DNA of 64,000 nt from Noviherbaspirillum saxi (GTDB lineage Bacteria; Pseudomonadota; Gammaproteobacteria; Burkholderiales; Burkholderiaceae_D): assembly GCF_003591035.1 (NCBI RefSeq), contig NZ_QYUO01000002.1, positions 930,001 through 994,000 of the forward strand. The letters run 5' to 3'. The notes beneath the pieces are model-generated. The model was not told the origin of the DNA. It did no database searches and saw only the letters and a program-made list of their open reading frames with translations. How positions within the stretch are numbered: position 1 is the stretch's first letter; every line of letters starts with the position of its first letter. Below, in pieces: positions 26,685-34,477 of the stretch. The translations under genes and the position numbers were made by a program.

Positions 26685-27224
26685 TTGTGTCAAACAGGAC
26701 GTACGAGAATGAAATGTACACAAAAAATATTTGCTGTCGCATACATCCTGACGACCCTTTTTTTCTTTTTGTGTGGCGTTTCACTTATTGTGTTCGCCGC
26801 TATCGAACTATGGTTTGCGGTCAATCCATTAGCTCAACTCCCCATGCGCTCTCGTTTTGTTCAAATCCTTGAATGCATTGGACTGCTTACTATTGCAGTG
26901 GCAGCATTCGAACTTGGCCAGACGATTCTTGAAGAGGAAGTACAGCGTTCGGCCAGTATGAGTGCACCCACACGCGTACGGCGTTTCATGTCACGATTCT
27001 TGATAGTAGTCATTGTGTCGTTGTCTATCGAATGCCTGGTCGCGGTATTTCAGCTCATACACAAATCGCCTGAATTGCTGCCGCAAGCCGCTTCAATTGG
27101 TATCGCAGCTGCCATACTGCTTGCAGCATGGGGCTTGTTCGTCAATCTGAATATTGCTGCTGAAAACCTCGAGCCACAGGCTATGCAACAAGCCAAGGCC
27201 GAAGACCATAAAGTTGAGACTTAA
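26685..27224 (+). CDS. Four-helix membrane protein of unknown function
   Basis: A 179-residue integral membrane protein with four hydrophobic segments (about 14-40, 60-80, 105-128, 140-160). A TTG start at 26685 is supported by AGAGGAG seven bases upstream; the next start, ATG 26709, has no such site but a more usual codon. The charged C-terminal tail (QAMQQAKAEDHKVET) should be cytoplasmic. I do not recognise a named family. It is AT-rich like the rest of the island and transcribed towards the VOC gene. Confidence 0.65.
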   Translation: MCQTGRTRMKCTQKIFAVAYILTTLFFFLCGVSLIVFAAIELWFAVNPLAQLPMRSRFVQILECIGLLTIAVAAFELGQTILEEEVQRSASMSAPTRVRRFMSRFLIVVIVSLSIECLVAVFQLIHKSPELLPQAASIGIAAAILLAAWGLFVNLNIAAENLEPQAMQQAKAEDHKVET

Positions 27225-27289
27225 TCCCATGGACCGCAATAGCACAATTGCAGTCGTATTGATTCGTTAATCGGCTCAGGAGACACGAA

Positions 27290-27769
27290 ATGACCAGCAA
27301 GAACACGATCTGTCTGTGGTACGACGGCGGCGCCGTTGAGGCCGCCAACTTCTATGCCGAAACATTTCCCGACAGCGCTGTCGGCGCCGTCCTCCGCGCA
27401 CCGGGCGACTATCCCGACGGCAAGCAGGGCGATGTCCTCACGGTCGAGTTCACCGTCGTCGGCATCCCCTGCGTCGGGCTGAACGGCGGCCCGCATTTCA
27501 AGCACAACGAGGCCTTCTCTTTTCAAATCGCGACCGACGACCAGGCCGAAACCGACCGCTTGTGGAACGCCATCGTCGGCAATGGCGGCCAAGAAAGCGA
27601 ATGCGGCTGGTGCAAGGACCGGTGGGGATTGTCATGGCAAATCACCCCGCGCGCCCTTATCGCGGCGATATCCGATCCCGATCCTGCAGCGGCCAAGCGC
27701 GCATTCGACGCGATGATGACCATGAAAAAGATCGACATCGCCGCGATAGAGGCGGCACGGCTGGGCTGA
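27290..27769 (+). CDS. VOC-family protein, PhnB/3-demethylubiquinone-methyltransferase-like
   Basis: A 159-residue single-module protein of the 3-demethylubiquinone-9 3-methyltransferase-like VOC group (PhnB type). Typical landmarks: the N-terminal CLWYDGGAVEAANFYAETFPDS, then LNGGPHFKHNEAFSFQIAT, WGLSWQITP, and the alpha-helical end AKRAFDAMMTMKKIDIAAIEAA. The start follows CAGGAGACACGAA. Its codons are GC-rich, unlike the flanking island. Despite the name, most such proteins are not methyltransferases; function unknown. Confidence 0.82.
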   Translation: MTSKNTICLWYDGGAVEAANFYAETFPDSAVGAVLRAPGDYPDGKQGDVLTVEFTVVGIPCVGLNGGPHFKHNEAFSFQIATDDQAETDRLWNAIVGNGGQESECGWCKDRWGLSWQITPRALIAAISDPDPAAAKRAFDAMMTMKKIDIAAIEAARLG

Positions 27770-27910
27770 AACCTATCCTCAAGTGAATGGAGCGTGTCGC
27801 GCACGTTCTCTCCTGTTCGGATTTGAGGGGATGGCTGACCGACCGGTTCTGTTAAGGGTTGTAGGATGGCTCTTGACTGAAAGCCCGTGCTCATACAGAA
27901 GTGCGCAAAG

Positions 27911-28284
27911 TTAATGTGCGAACTTTGCGACTGCCTTCTCGTTCCATGCAATACCTTGACCAGGCCGGTCCGGAATATTGATATACCCGTTCTCAAGGAT
28001 AAATGGATCCTGTAGCACAGGATCGGCCCAGTCCTGCCATTCCAGCCAATGAGCCGTATCAGTGACCCGCATGAGATGCGCTGCTATTTCTGGATACAAA
28101 TGTGTCGACATCGGAATGCCAGCGGCACTTGCGATGCCAGCCGCCCGCAACCATCCACTTGCGCCACCAATTCGCATCCTGTCCGGCATGACATAGTCGC
28201 CAGCCGCCGCGCGCACTGCTTGGTACAGCAGTCGTGGGCCGTAAAAATTTTCGCCTAGCGCGAAGTATTTTTGCCGGGTTCAAC
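27911..28284 (-). pseudogene. Mandelate racemase/enolase-superfamily C-terminal fragment
   Basis: The visible frame runs from KYFALGENFYGPRLLYQAVRA through MPDRMRIGGASGWLRAAGIA and GIPMSTHLYPEIAAHLM to the stop. This is the last third of an enolase-superfamily enzyme (the barrel strand after the general base, with the conserved H in STHLYPE). A stop codon lies just before the fragment, and the capping domain and metal ligands are absent. The 5' part was probably lost at the right junction of the island. A complete member of the same superfamily is at 30315. Confidence 0.75.
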
Positions 28285-28376
28285 ATTAAGCATGGGGCCG
28301 TTGCGCTATGTCAGAAGTGCTTGTTTAAGCCGGTACGTGAAACGATGAAAATCGCTGGTATTTTTCCTAGACTGAC

Positions 28377-28394
28377 TTTCCGTGGCCACGGAAA
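28377..28394. promoter_or_regulatory. Perfect 18-bp palindrome upstream of P450
   Basis: TTTCCGTGGCCACGGAAA is a perfect palindrome 148 bp before the P450 start. Such sites usually bind a dimeric regulator (TetR, MarR or LacI type), none of which is encoded nearby. The rest of 28285-28541 holds no convincing gene. Confidence 0.4.
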
Positions 28395-28541
28395 TGCCAC
28401 GGCCTGGATATCAATGGCACGAAAGGAAACACCATGCGCATTTTATCTACGTTGGCGCGACAGGTCGGTACAGCAACGATTGGGCCATGTCTATAGTCGG
28501 TACGTTCATGACCGCTCGCCGTTGCCAGAAAGGAGATCCTT

Positions 28542-29987
28542 ATGGCTTCTAACCCGATGCTTGAGCCATCATCGCTCGCACCACCTCATCGATCAATCAG
28601 AGATTTGCCCGGTCCTAGAGGCGTTCCATTTCTTGGGAATGCGCTGCAAATCAAAACTTCCAGAATTCATTTACAACTTGAGGCGTGGAGCCGAGTTTAC
28701 GGCGAGCGTTATCGCATATCACTAGGACCGAGAACATTTCTAGTGACATCAAATCAAAACGACATAAGCCAAGTGATGAAGGATCGCCCTGATGGATTCC
28801 GCCGCACCAGCAGGCTGGAAATGATAAGTAAGGGATTCGGCATGGGTGGTCTATTCTCCGCGAATGGAGAACAGTGGAAGCGTCAGCGACCGCTCATAAT
28901 GTCAGCCTTTAATCCAGGACATGTCAAGGCCTATTTCTCGGCAATTCACACAGCGACACGCCGGTTGCAGCAGCGCTGGAAAAATTTTTCTGAGTCCGGT
29001 GCCGCATTCGAGCTCGAACCTGACCTGATGCGGTATACCGTGGATATCACTGCTGGCCTTGCCTTTGGAACGGACATAAACACTATTGAAAGTAAGGAAG
29101 AAATCATCCAGGAACATTTGCAAGACATCTTTCGGATGTTGCAGAAGAGGCTGTTTGCTCCAATCCCATACTGGCGCTGGATACGTTTAGCAGAGGATCG
29201 CAAGCTCGACCAGGATCTGCAATCTGTAGGCGTCGCAATAACTGGGTTCATTGCCGCCGCTCGTCAGCGCATGCAAAATAATCCAAGTTTGTATGAACAG
29301 CCAAGCAACCTGCTCGAGGCAATGATAGCGGCGCGTGATGGGAACGACAGTAAGCTTTCCGAAAGCGAACTGGCTGGGAATATGCTGACCATGCTGCTAG
29401 CCGGGGAAGACACCACCGCCCATACGCTTGCCTGGCTGATTCACTTTCTCTACTGCAGTCCTCAAGTGCTGGAGCGTGTACGCCAGGAGGTTAATAGCGT
29501 GCTCGGCGCAGAACCAATTGCAACTCGGCATGAGCAATTGAGTCAACTCGACTATGTCGATGCTTGTATTCAGGAAGCGATGCGGCTCAAACCGGTTGGC
29601 CCAATCATGGCCACTGAAGCCAACCAAGACACAGTGCTGGCCGGCATCTCCCTTCCAAAAGGCAGCTTAGTCATGTTACTTACTCGAATGGGCTGTCTGA
29701 ATGAGGAGCACTTCGATGCCCCGCAAGCATTTCTACCTGAACGCTGGTTAGGAGGGGCTACACCGGCAACGCATAGGAAGATTTCCATTCCTTTCGGCGC
29801 TGGCCCGCGTACCTGTCCAGGACGCTATCTAGCGTTGGAAGAAATGAAGATGCTGATCTCAATGCTGCTTCATAACTTCGATATTGACAGTGTCCAGACC
29901 ACTGATGGAGACACGGTCGAGGAACGATTGAGCTTTACTCTGGTTCCTGTTGGTTTACAGATGCGATTAGCCGATCGACGAAGCTAG
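28542..29987 (+). CDS. Cytochrome P450
   Basis: A 481-residue soluble P450 without a membrane anchor. Diagnostic motifs: I-helix oxygen-binding LAGEDTTAHT, K-helix EAMR (E-x2-R), and the heme loop FGAGPRTCPGR with the axial Cys at residue 425. The N-terminal LPGPRGVPFLGNALQI is typical of class-wide P450 openings. The start ATG has AAAGGAG six to seven bases upstream. No redox partner is encoded beside it. The pattern is closer to long-chain or CYP102/CYP110-like monooxygenases than to camphor-type ones; the substrate is unknown. Confidence 0.9.
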   Translation: MASNPMLEPSSLAPPHRSIRDLPGPRGVPFLGNALQIKTSRIHLQLEAWSRVYGERYRISLGPRTFLVTSNQNDISQVMKDRPDGFRRTSRLEMISKGFGMGGLFSANGEQWKRQRPLIMSAFNPGHVKAYFSAIHTATRRLQQRWKNFSESGAAFELEPDLMRYTVDITAGLAFGTDINTIESKEEIIQEHLQDIFRMLQKRLFAPIPYWRWIRLAEDRKLDQDLQSVGVAITGFIAAARQRMQNNPSLYEQPSNLLEAMIAARDGNDSKLSESELAGNMLTMLLAGEDTTAHTLAWLIHFLYCSPQVLERVRQEVNSVLGAEPIATRHEQLSQLDYVDACIQEAMRLKPVGPIMATEANQDTVLAGISLPKGSLVMLLTRMGCLNEEHFDAPQAFLPERWLGGATPATHRKISIPFGAGPRTCPGRYLALEEMKMLISMLLHNFDIDSVQTTDGDTVEERLSFTLVPVGLQMRLADRRS

Positions 29988-30136
29988 ACTTAGCTTTCCA
30001 TCATTTAGTAGCGGCGCATGCTGGTACTGGAGATGCGGTTTCACCCGCCATCGAGCACACCCTTCAGTGAGTCGCCCCATCTGCAGGTTGGGTGTGCAGG
30101 GTGTTGTTGAGCAACGCGATATGATGCTTTCGCACC

Positions 30137-30290
30137 AGGAGTCTGCGCGGCAGAAGAAAAGGAAATTTACTTAAAAATTTTCAGCCTTATAGAACGCGCT
30201 ACAAGCGATTTTTTCGGCTGTGTGAAGAGGGTAAAAGACCCCTGAAATTGCCAGAAATCGATCCTCAATCCTTCTGCCGCGCAGATTCCT
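30137..30290. mobile_element. MITE-like element with 20-bp terminal inverted repeats
   Basis: AGGAGTCTGCGCGGCAGAAG (30137-30156) is repeated inverted as CTTCTGCCGCGCAGATTCCT (30271-30290) with a single mismatch. The 114 bp between hold no gene and are AT-rich. The element lies in the 327-bp gap between the convergent P450 and enolase-superfamily genes. Arms are too far apart for a terminator. No target duplication was seen. Confidence 0.5.
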
Positions 30291-30314
30291 AGAAGACTTT
30301 TATGCGCAGTGTCA

Positions 30315-31436
30315 TTAGTTCATTCGGTAATCCCGAATGACGTCCGCATCCGGCTCAATGCCAAGCCCTGGACCTTGCGGCACCGCGATAGCGCCGCGCT
30401 TGGGGATGATTGCATCGCCGTACAACTGCGCTTCCAGATCGAAGTAGCGCCATTCCACCAGCGCACTCGGACCGCCTAATGCAGCACTGCTGTGTACACT
30501 CGCAAGCAATCCGGGACCGTCATAAAATGCATGCACCATGACGGTCGTATTATGGGCACTAGCCAGCGCGAATACTTTGCGTAATTCGGTGATGCCACCC
30601 ATCTTCGCCGGGCTCGGCTGCACGAAATCGACAGCTTGCGCTTGCAGCAAGTGCTGGAAATCCATCAAGGTCGATGCATTCTCGCCGGCAGCGATCGGAA
30701 TCCCGCCTTCGCGGCGCACCCTTGCGAGGCCGTCATAATTTTCAGGTGGCCACACCGGTTCTTCCAGCCAGCGCAAGTTATAGGGATGCAGTTCATTGGT
30801 CCTATCCAGCGCTTCGCGCACCGTCCATGGACAATTCACGTCGAGTGTCATCTCCACATCGTCCCCGGCTGCTTCGCGCGCAGACCGCACACAGTCGATC
30901 TTCACTTCATGCAACTTGATATGCCGGTAGCCGTCGCTCAGTGCACGCGTGACATTTGCTGTGACCAGTTCGGGATCCGTGTACCGGATAAGGCTAGCAT
31001 AACAGGGCAGTCGGTCGACGTCGCTGCCTCCCAGCAGTTGATGAACCGGTTGGCCGGCCTCTTTGCCAGCGATATCCCACAACGCTATATCCAGCGCCGA
31101 CAAACCATACATGATGGCTCCGCTGCGTCCGAAGATATGCAAGGTTACTTGAAGCTCGTGCATGAGCTTGCCAATGAGTGATGGATCGCGACCAATGCAA
31201 AGCGGTGCAATGATTTTCTCAATTGCCACTTTCACAGCCGGGATCACGGTAAACCCAAAACTTTCGCCCCAACCGACAAGCCCTTGATCTGTGGTTACTT
31301 TTACGATCAGCGAATCGACGGTTTTCAAATCCTTCCCGCCCCATGCGCCGGTATCCGACCTGCCTCCGGCGGTAAATGGAATACGCAATGGAATGGCTTC
31401 GATCGTTTCTATCTTCCTGCTGACGGTGATGCTCAT
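30315..31436 (-). CDS. Mandelate racemase/muconate lactonizing enzyme family protein
   Basis: A 373-residue enolase-superfamily enzyme with the N-terminal capping domain (about 1-125) and the C-terminal barrel. Metal ligands are Asp in LDVNCPW, Glu in LEEPVWPP and Glu in AAGEN. A Lys-x-His (IKLHEV) replaces the more usual Lys-x-Lys acid/base motif, so the chemistry may differ from classical racemases. A later His lies in VMVHAFYDGPG. The nitronate monooxygenase lies 56 bp upstream on the same strand, so they probably share an operon. Likely an acid-sugar or hydroxy-acid dehydratase or racemase. Confidence 0.85.
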   Translation of the reverse strand: MSITVSRKIETIEAIPLRIPFTAGGRSDTGAWGGKDLKTVDSLIVKVTTDQGLVGWGESFGFTVIPAVKVAIEKIIAPLCIGRDPSLIGKLMHELQVTLHIFGRSGAIMYGLSALDIALWDIAGKEAGQPVHQLLGGSDVDRLPCYASLIRYTDPELVTANVTRALSDGYRHIKLHEVKIDCVRSAREAAGDDVEMTLDVNCPWTVREALDRTNELHPYNLRWLEEPVWPPENYDGLARVRREGGIPIAAGENASTLMDFQHLLQAQAVDFVQPSPAKMGGITELRKVFALASAHNTTVMVHAFYDGPGLLASVHSSAALGGPSALVEWRYFDLEAQLYGDAIIPKRGAIAVPQGPGLGIEPDADVIRDYRMN

Positions 31437-31492
31437 GGTGGCGTTCCTGTCAATGCAGAAGTCATCGTTTGTCTCACTATGGCGTCGTCGTA

Positions 31493-32476
31493 TCAGAGTG
31501 ACGACCGGGAATCTACTTGAAGCGCTCCATTAGAAAGAAGCGCTGATGCATCGCGCATGACTTTTTGGACGACGTCGCCTGCGGAAGGAAGGTCTTGAAC
31601 TAAGCCAATGGCCTCGCCTGCGATCACTGCTGCAATGTCGAAGTTGCCTTCCCGGCGTGCCTCTGCGTATTTTGAAGCCTCTTCTTGATGCCGCAACAAC
31701 TCGATCTCGCGACCGAACCAGCGGTCCAAATGTATATTGCGCAGACAGCGTCCGGTAAAAGGAGCGGGCCATATATTGCGTCGGGAGATATCGAACACGA
31801 TGCTGCGCAACGTGTCGTCACCCGTGGCGGCAAGGACACGCTCCTTTGCCGCTTGCAGCGCGGCCGATTCCTGTGTGGCGTAAAACCGTGTTCCCATGAG
31901 TGCTCCTGAAGCGCCAAGCATGAACGCTGCGGCCAACCCGCGACCGTCGGCAATTCCGCCTGCAGCGACGATCGGCAGCGTGCTTCCAAGCGCATCCACA
32001 ATTTCCGGCACCAAGGTAAACAGCCCACGAGACATGCCATGACCGCCGGCCTCCGCCCCCTGCGCGACGAGGATATCGGCACCGCTCTCTGCGGCTTCTT
32101 TTGCAAGGGCGAGGGACTGGACCTGACAGACCAAAATCGCGCCGGTGCGTTTGATTCGATCGGCGAATGGCTTTGGATTCCCGAAAGAAAGCATGACTGC
32201 TGCCGGTTTATGCTCCAGAGCGATGTCAAGAAGCCTGGGGTTCTTTGCCATGCTCCAAGTGATGAAGCCGACGCCATAACGTGACTTGGCTTGTTCAAGC
32301 AGGCCGAGTTCACGGACGAGCCACTGTTCATCGCCGTATCCGCCTCCAAGAATTCCAAGGCCGCCGGCAGCGATGACCGCTGCTGTCAAACGTGCATCGG
32401 ACACCATATCCATGGGTGCCAGCAGAATCGGATGGGATATACGGAGTAGTTCCGTTATTGCCGTACTGATCGACAT
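31493..32476 (-). CDS. Nitronate monooxygenase family flavoenzyme (2-nitropropane dioxygenase-like)
   Basis: A 327-residue FMN-binding TIM-barrel protein. FMN contacts are seen in LLAPMDMVSD near the N-terminus, the catalytic-region motif AQGAEAGGHG, the phosphate-binding IVAAGGIADGRGLAAAFMLGA, and GTRFYATQESAA. The start ATG 32476 was chosen because GGAGG stands five bases upstream; two upstream ATGs lack this. The family oxidises alkyl nitronates to carbonyls and nitrite, but many members have other roles. It precedes the enolase-superfamily gene in the same direction. Confidence 0.87.
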   Translation of the reverse strand: MSISTAITELLRISHPILLAPMDMVSDARLTAAVIAAGGLGILGGGYGDEQWLVRELGLLEQAKSRYGVGFITWSMAKNPRLLDIALEHKPAAVMLSFGNPKPFADRIKRTGAILVCQVQSLALAKEAAESGADILVAQGAEAGGHGMSRGLFTLVPEIVDALGSTLPIVAAGGIADGRGLAAAFMLGASGALMGTRFYATQESAALQAAKERVLAATGDDTLRSIVFDISRRNIWPAPFTGRCLRNIHLDRWFGREIELLRHQEEASKYAEARREGNFDIAAVIAGEAIGLVQDLPSAGDVVQKVMRDASALLSNGALQVDSRSSL

Positions 32477-32907
32477 ACGAGCCTCCATCCGGTTATGCAA
32501 CAATCAAATTTTGGAAAATCTGAAATCACAGACCTGTAGATGTTGCAAATCGGTCAGGCGCTTAGGCAAGTCCTCTTTTATGCTCCCCCCGTAATGCCCT
32601 CGGCCTGCTTTGAACGTAGATTTCTTCATCCATAGAGAAACAAAGGAACGGGATCGTGAAATGAGTGATAGTGGCTCACAGGACTGCCATACATTTGCAC
32701 ACGTATTCCAGTCTATATTCCGCTTGTAATACCTGTGCCAGCAAAGCATCTCATTAGCAATCCAATTGATCCTCGTCAAACCGGTTGAGGCTGGCAACAG
32801 ACCCCAACACTCGAGGATAGATTGCCTGAAAACTACTAGCGCTAATCAGTAAACTTCGGAAATGGAATTCATCCAGTACTACAACCCTTAACAGATCCGT
32901 CCCGTGT
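32477..32907. other. Intergenic stretch
   Basis: A 431-bp AT-rich gap between the antiporter stop and the nitronate monooxygenase start. Frames on both strands are short and unlike proteins. No repeat or terminator was noted. Confidence 0.4.
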
Positions 32908-34002
32908 TCAAGGAACGATTGTGGTAAATAAATAGACTGCAAAGATCACCAAGTGCACAGTTCCCTGCATGACTGTCGTGCGACCGGTACCTAACGACAG
33001 CGTCGCCACGATAAGGGATAGCACCAGGAGTACCGTGGACTTGACGTCGATCCCGAGCGACAAGGTCCAGCCCGTGGCCAATGAGACGATGACTACAGCA
33101 GGAATGGTCAGACCGATGCTGGCCAAGGCTGATCCCAGAGCCAGGTTGAGACTGGTTTGCAGGCGATTGGCACGCGCCGCTTGAAACGCGGCAATCCCTT
33201 CTGGCAGGAGCACGACGGTCGCGATAATGATGCCCACGAGCGCCTTCGGTGCGCCCGCAGCAACCACTGCCGCCTCCAGCGTTGGTGCAAGTGATTTGGC
33301 TAGCAGGACTACGCTGCCCAGGCAGGCCAGCAGGAGTGCGCCGCTGATCCAGGCTAGTTTGGCCGAGGGGGGCGCCGCGTGAATCTCCTCGTCGCCCATG
33401 GCAACTTCCGGCAGGAAGTAATCACGGTGCCGCACGGCCTGTATCAGCACGAAAGTCCCGTAAAGCACGATAGAAACGATGGCAATGAAAGCCAGTTGGC
33501 TTTCGCTGTAAACGGGACCTGGAGTGGTAGTCGTGTAGTTCGGCAGTACCAACGTCAACACGGAAATCGCTGCGAGCGTCGCAAGCGCAGCCGACACGCC
33601 ATGCAGCCCGAAAGTCTGCTCACGATGGCGCGTACCACCCGCTAGCAGGCATAGTCCGACCATTCCGTTCAGGATGATCATCACTGCGGCAAACACCGTA
33701 TCGCGCGCCAGTCCGGTGGTGGCTTCGCCGCCGGCGATCATGAGCGATACGATCAACGCGACTTCGATCGCCGTGACCGCCACGGCCAGTACCAGCGTGC
33801 CATACGGCTCACCAATCCGGTGTGCAACCACTTCCGCATGGAACACCGCAGCCAGCACTCCCGCGAACAGCCCAATTGCGAGGAGGAAGATGTAGACACC
33901 ACCGAGAATTTCACTGGCGCCAAGCCCGGCACCTGCGAGCAGGAGCCAGGCAACAACGGGGGCGGCGATGGACCAAAGGGGAAGGGATGTTGAGATTTTC
34001 AT
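32908..34002 (-). CDS. Calcium/proton antiporter (ChaA-like)
   Basis: A 364-residue CaCA-superfamily exchanger, the usual ChaA length. Two homologous halves each carry the acidic alpha-repeat: AVTAIEVALIVSLM in the first, TVVLLPEGIAAFQAA in the second. The loop between the halves is hydrophilic and acidic (VAMGDEEIHAAPPSAK). The start MKISTSLPLWSIAAP was taken because the upstream extension is not membrane-like. It should export Ca2+ (and possibly Na+ or K+) in exchange for H+ at alkaline pH. A stand-alone gene. Confidence 0.88.
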   Translation of the reverse strand: MKISTSLPLWSIAAPVVAWLLLAGAGLGASEILGGVYIFLLAIGLFAGVLAAVFHAEVVAHRIGEPYGTLVLAVAVTAIEVALIVSLMIAGGEATTGLARDTVFAAVMIILNGMVGLCLLAGGTRHREQTFGLHGVSAALATLAAISVLTLVLPNYTTTTPGPVYSESQLAFIAIVSIVLYGTFVLIQAVRHRDYFLPEVAMGDEEIHAAPPSAKLAWISGALLLACLGSVVLLAKSLAPTLEAAVVAAGAPKALVGIIIATVVLLPEGIAAFQAARANRLQTSLNLALGSALASIGLTIPAVVIVSLATGWTLSLGIDVKSTVLLVLSLIVATLSLGTGRTTVMQGTVHLVIFAVYLFTTIVP

Positions 34003-34100
34003 GGCGACATTGGAAAAGAGACAAGCGATTTTACCAATTCCGCCTTGGTTTCCCCGATGTCTGTTGTCGCCAGAAGAGCAGAGTTCGCGCAGGCGCAAGC

Positions 34101-34376
34101 CTAAGCATCATCCTTGGGCGCCTTGAAAAGATCATCAAGTTGCCGGGATGTTCCCTGCGGTCGGACGGTGCCTCGACGACCCGAAAATTCTTCCTCTATG
34201 TTGTCGCGGTAGTAGCTCCAGGCCGATCCGGAGGTTGATAATGTGCGCCAGACCTCGGCCCCTACACCCGAATAATCTATCGCACTACCATCCTCGAATT
34301 CGACGCGCAGGATACGTTCGCGCGGGTCGTAACCAATCGCACGTAGTTTTCCGGCATTGATCCTTTTCATCTCCAT
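34101..34376 (-). CDS. KTSC-domain small protein
   Basis: A 91-residue protein with a KTSC domain: AIGYDPRERILRVEFEDGSAIDYSGV followed by V-W-x-T-L-S-T and an aromatic YYRDNI. This domain is found alone or fused to phage and RNA-related proteins; its role is unclear. The start ATG 34376 follows GGAGTTAATC. The C-terminal tail (RPQGTSRQLDDLFKAPKDDA) is charged and probably disordered. Confidence 0.75.
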   Translation of the reverse strand: MEMKRINAGKLRAIGYDPRERILRVEFEDGSAIDYSGVGAEVWRTLSTSGSAWSYYRDNIEEEFSGRRGTVRPQGTSRQLDDLFKAPKDDA

Positions 34377-34477
34377 GATTAACTCCATCCATGTTTATGA
34401 TTGTCCGCGACAGGCCGGTTGGCCTCCATCGTTGGGATTTCACTCGTGGATTTTACCGTTCAAGCGGACATCGCAGG

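Noticed and set aside
28434..28496. Twenty-residue open frame with an AAAGGA site upstream of the P450
   Set aside because: Could be a leader peptide, but there is no attenuator structure and no resemblance to anything; not enough to call.
30137..30290. Inverted repeat as a bidirectional terminator
   Set aside because: The arms are separated by 114 bases and no T-run follows either arm; a mobile-element reading fits better.
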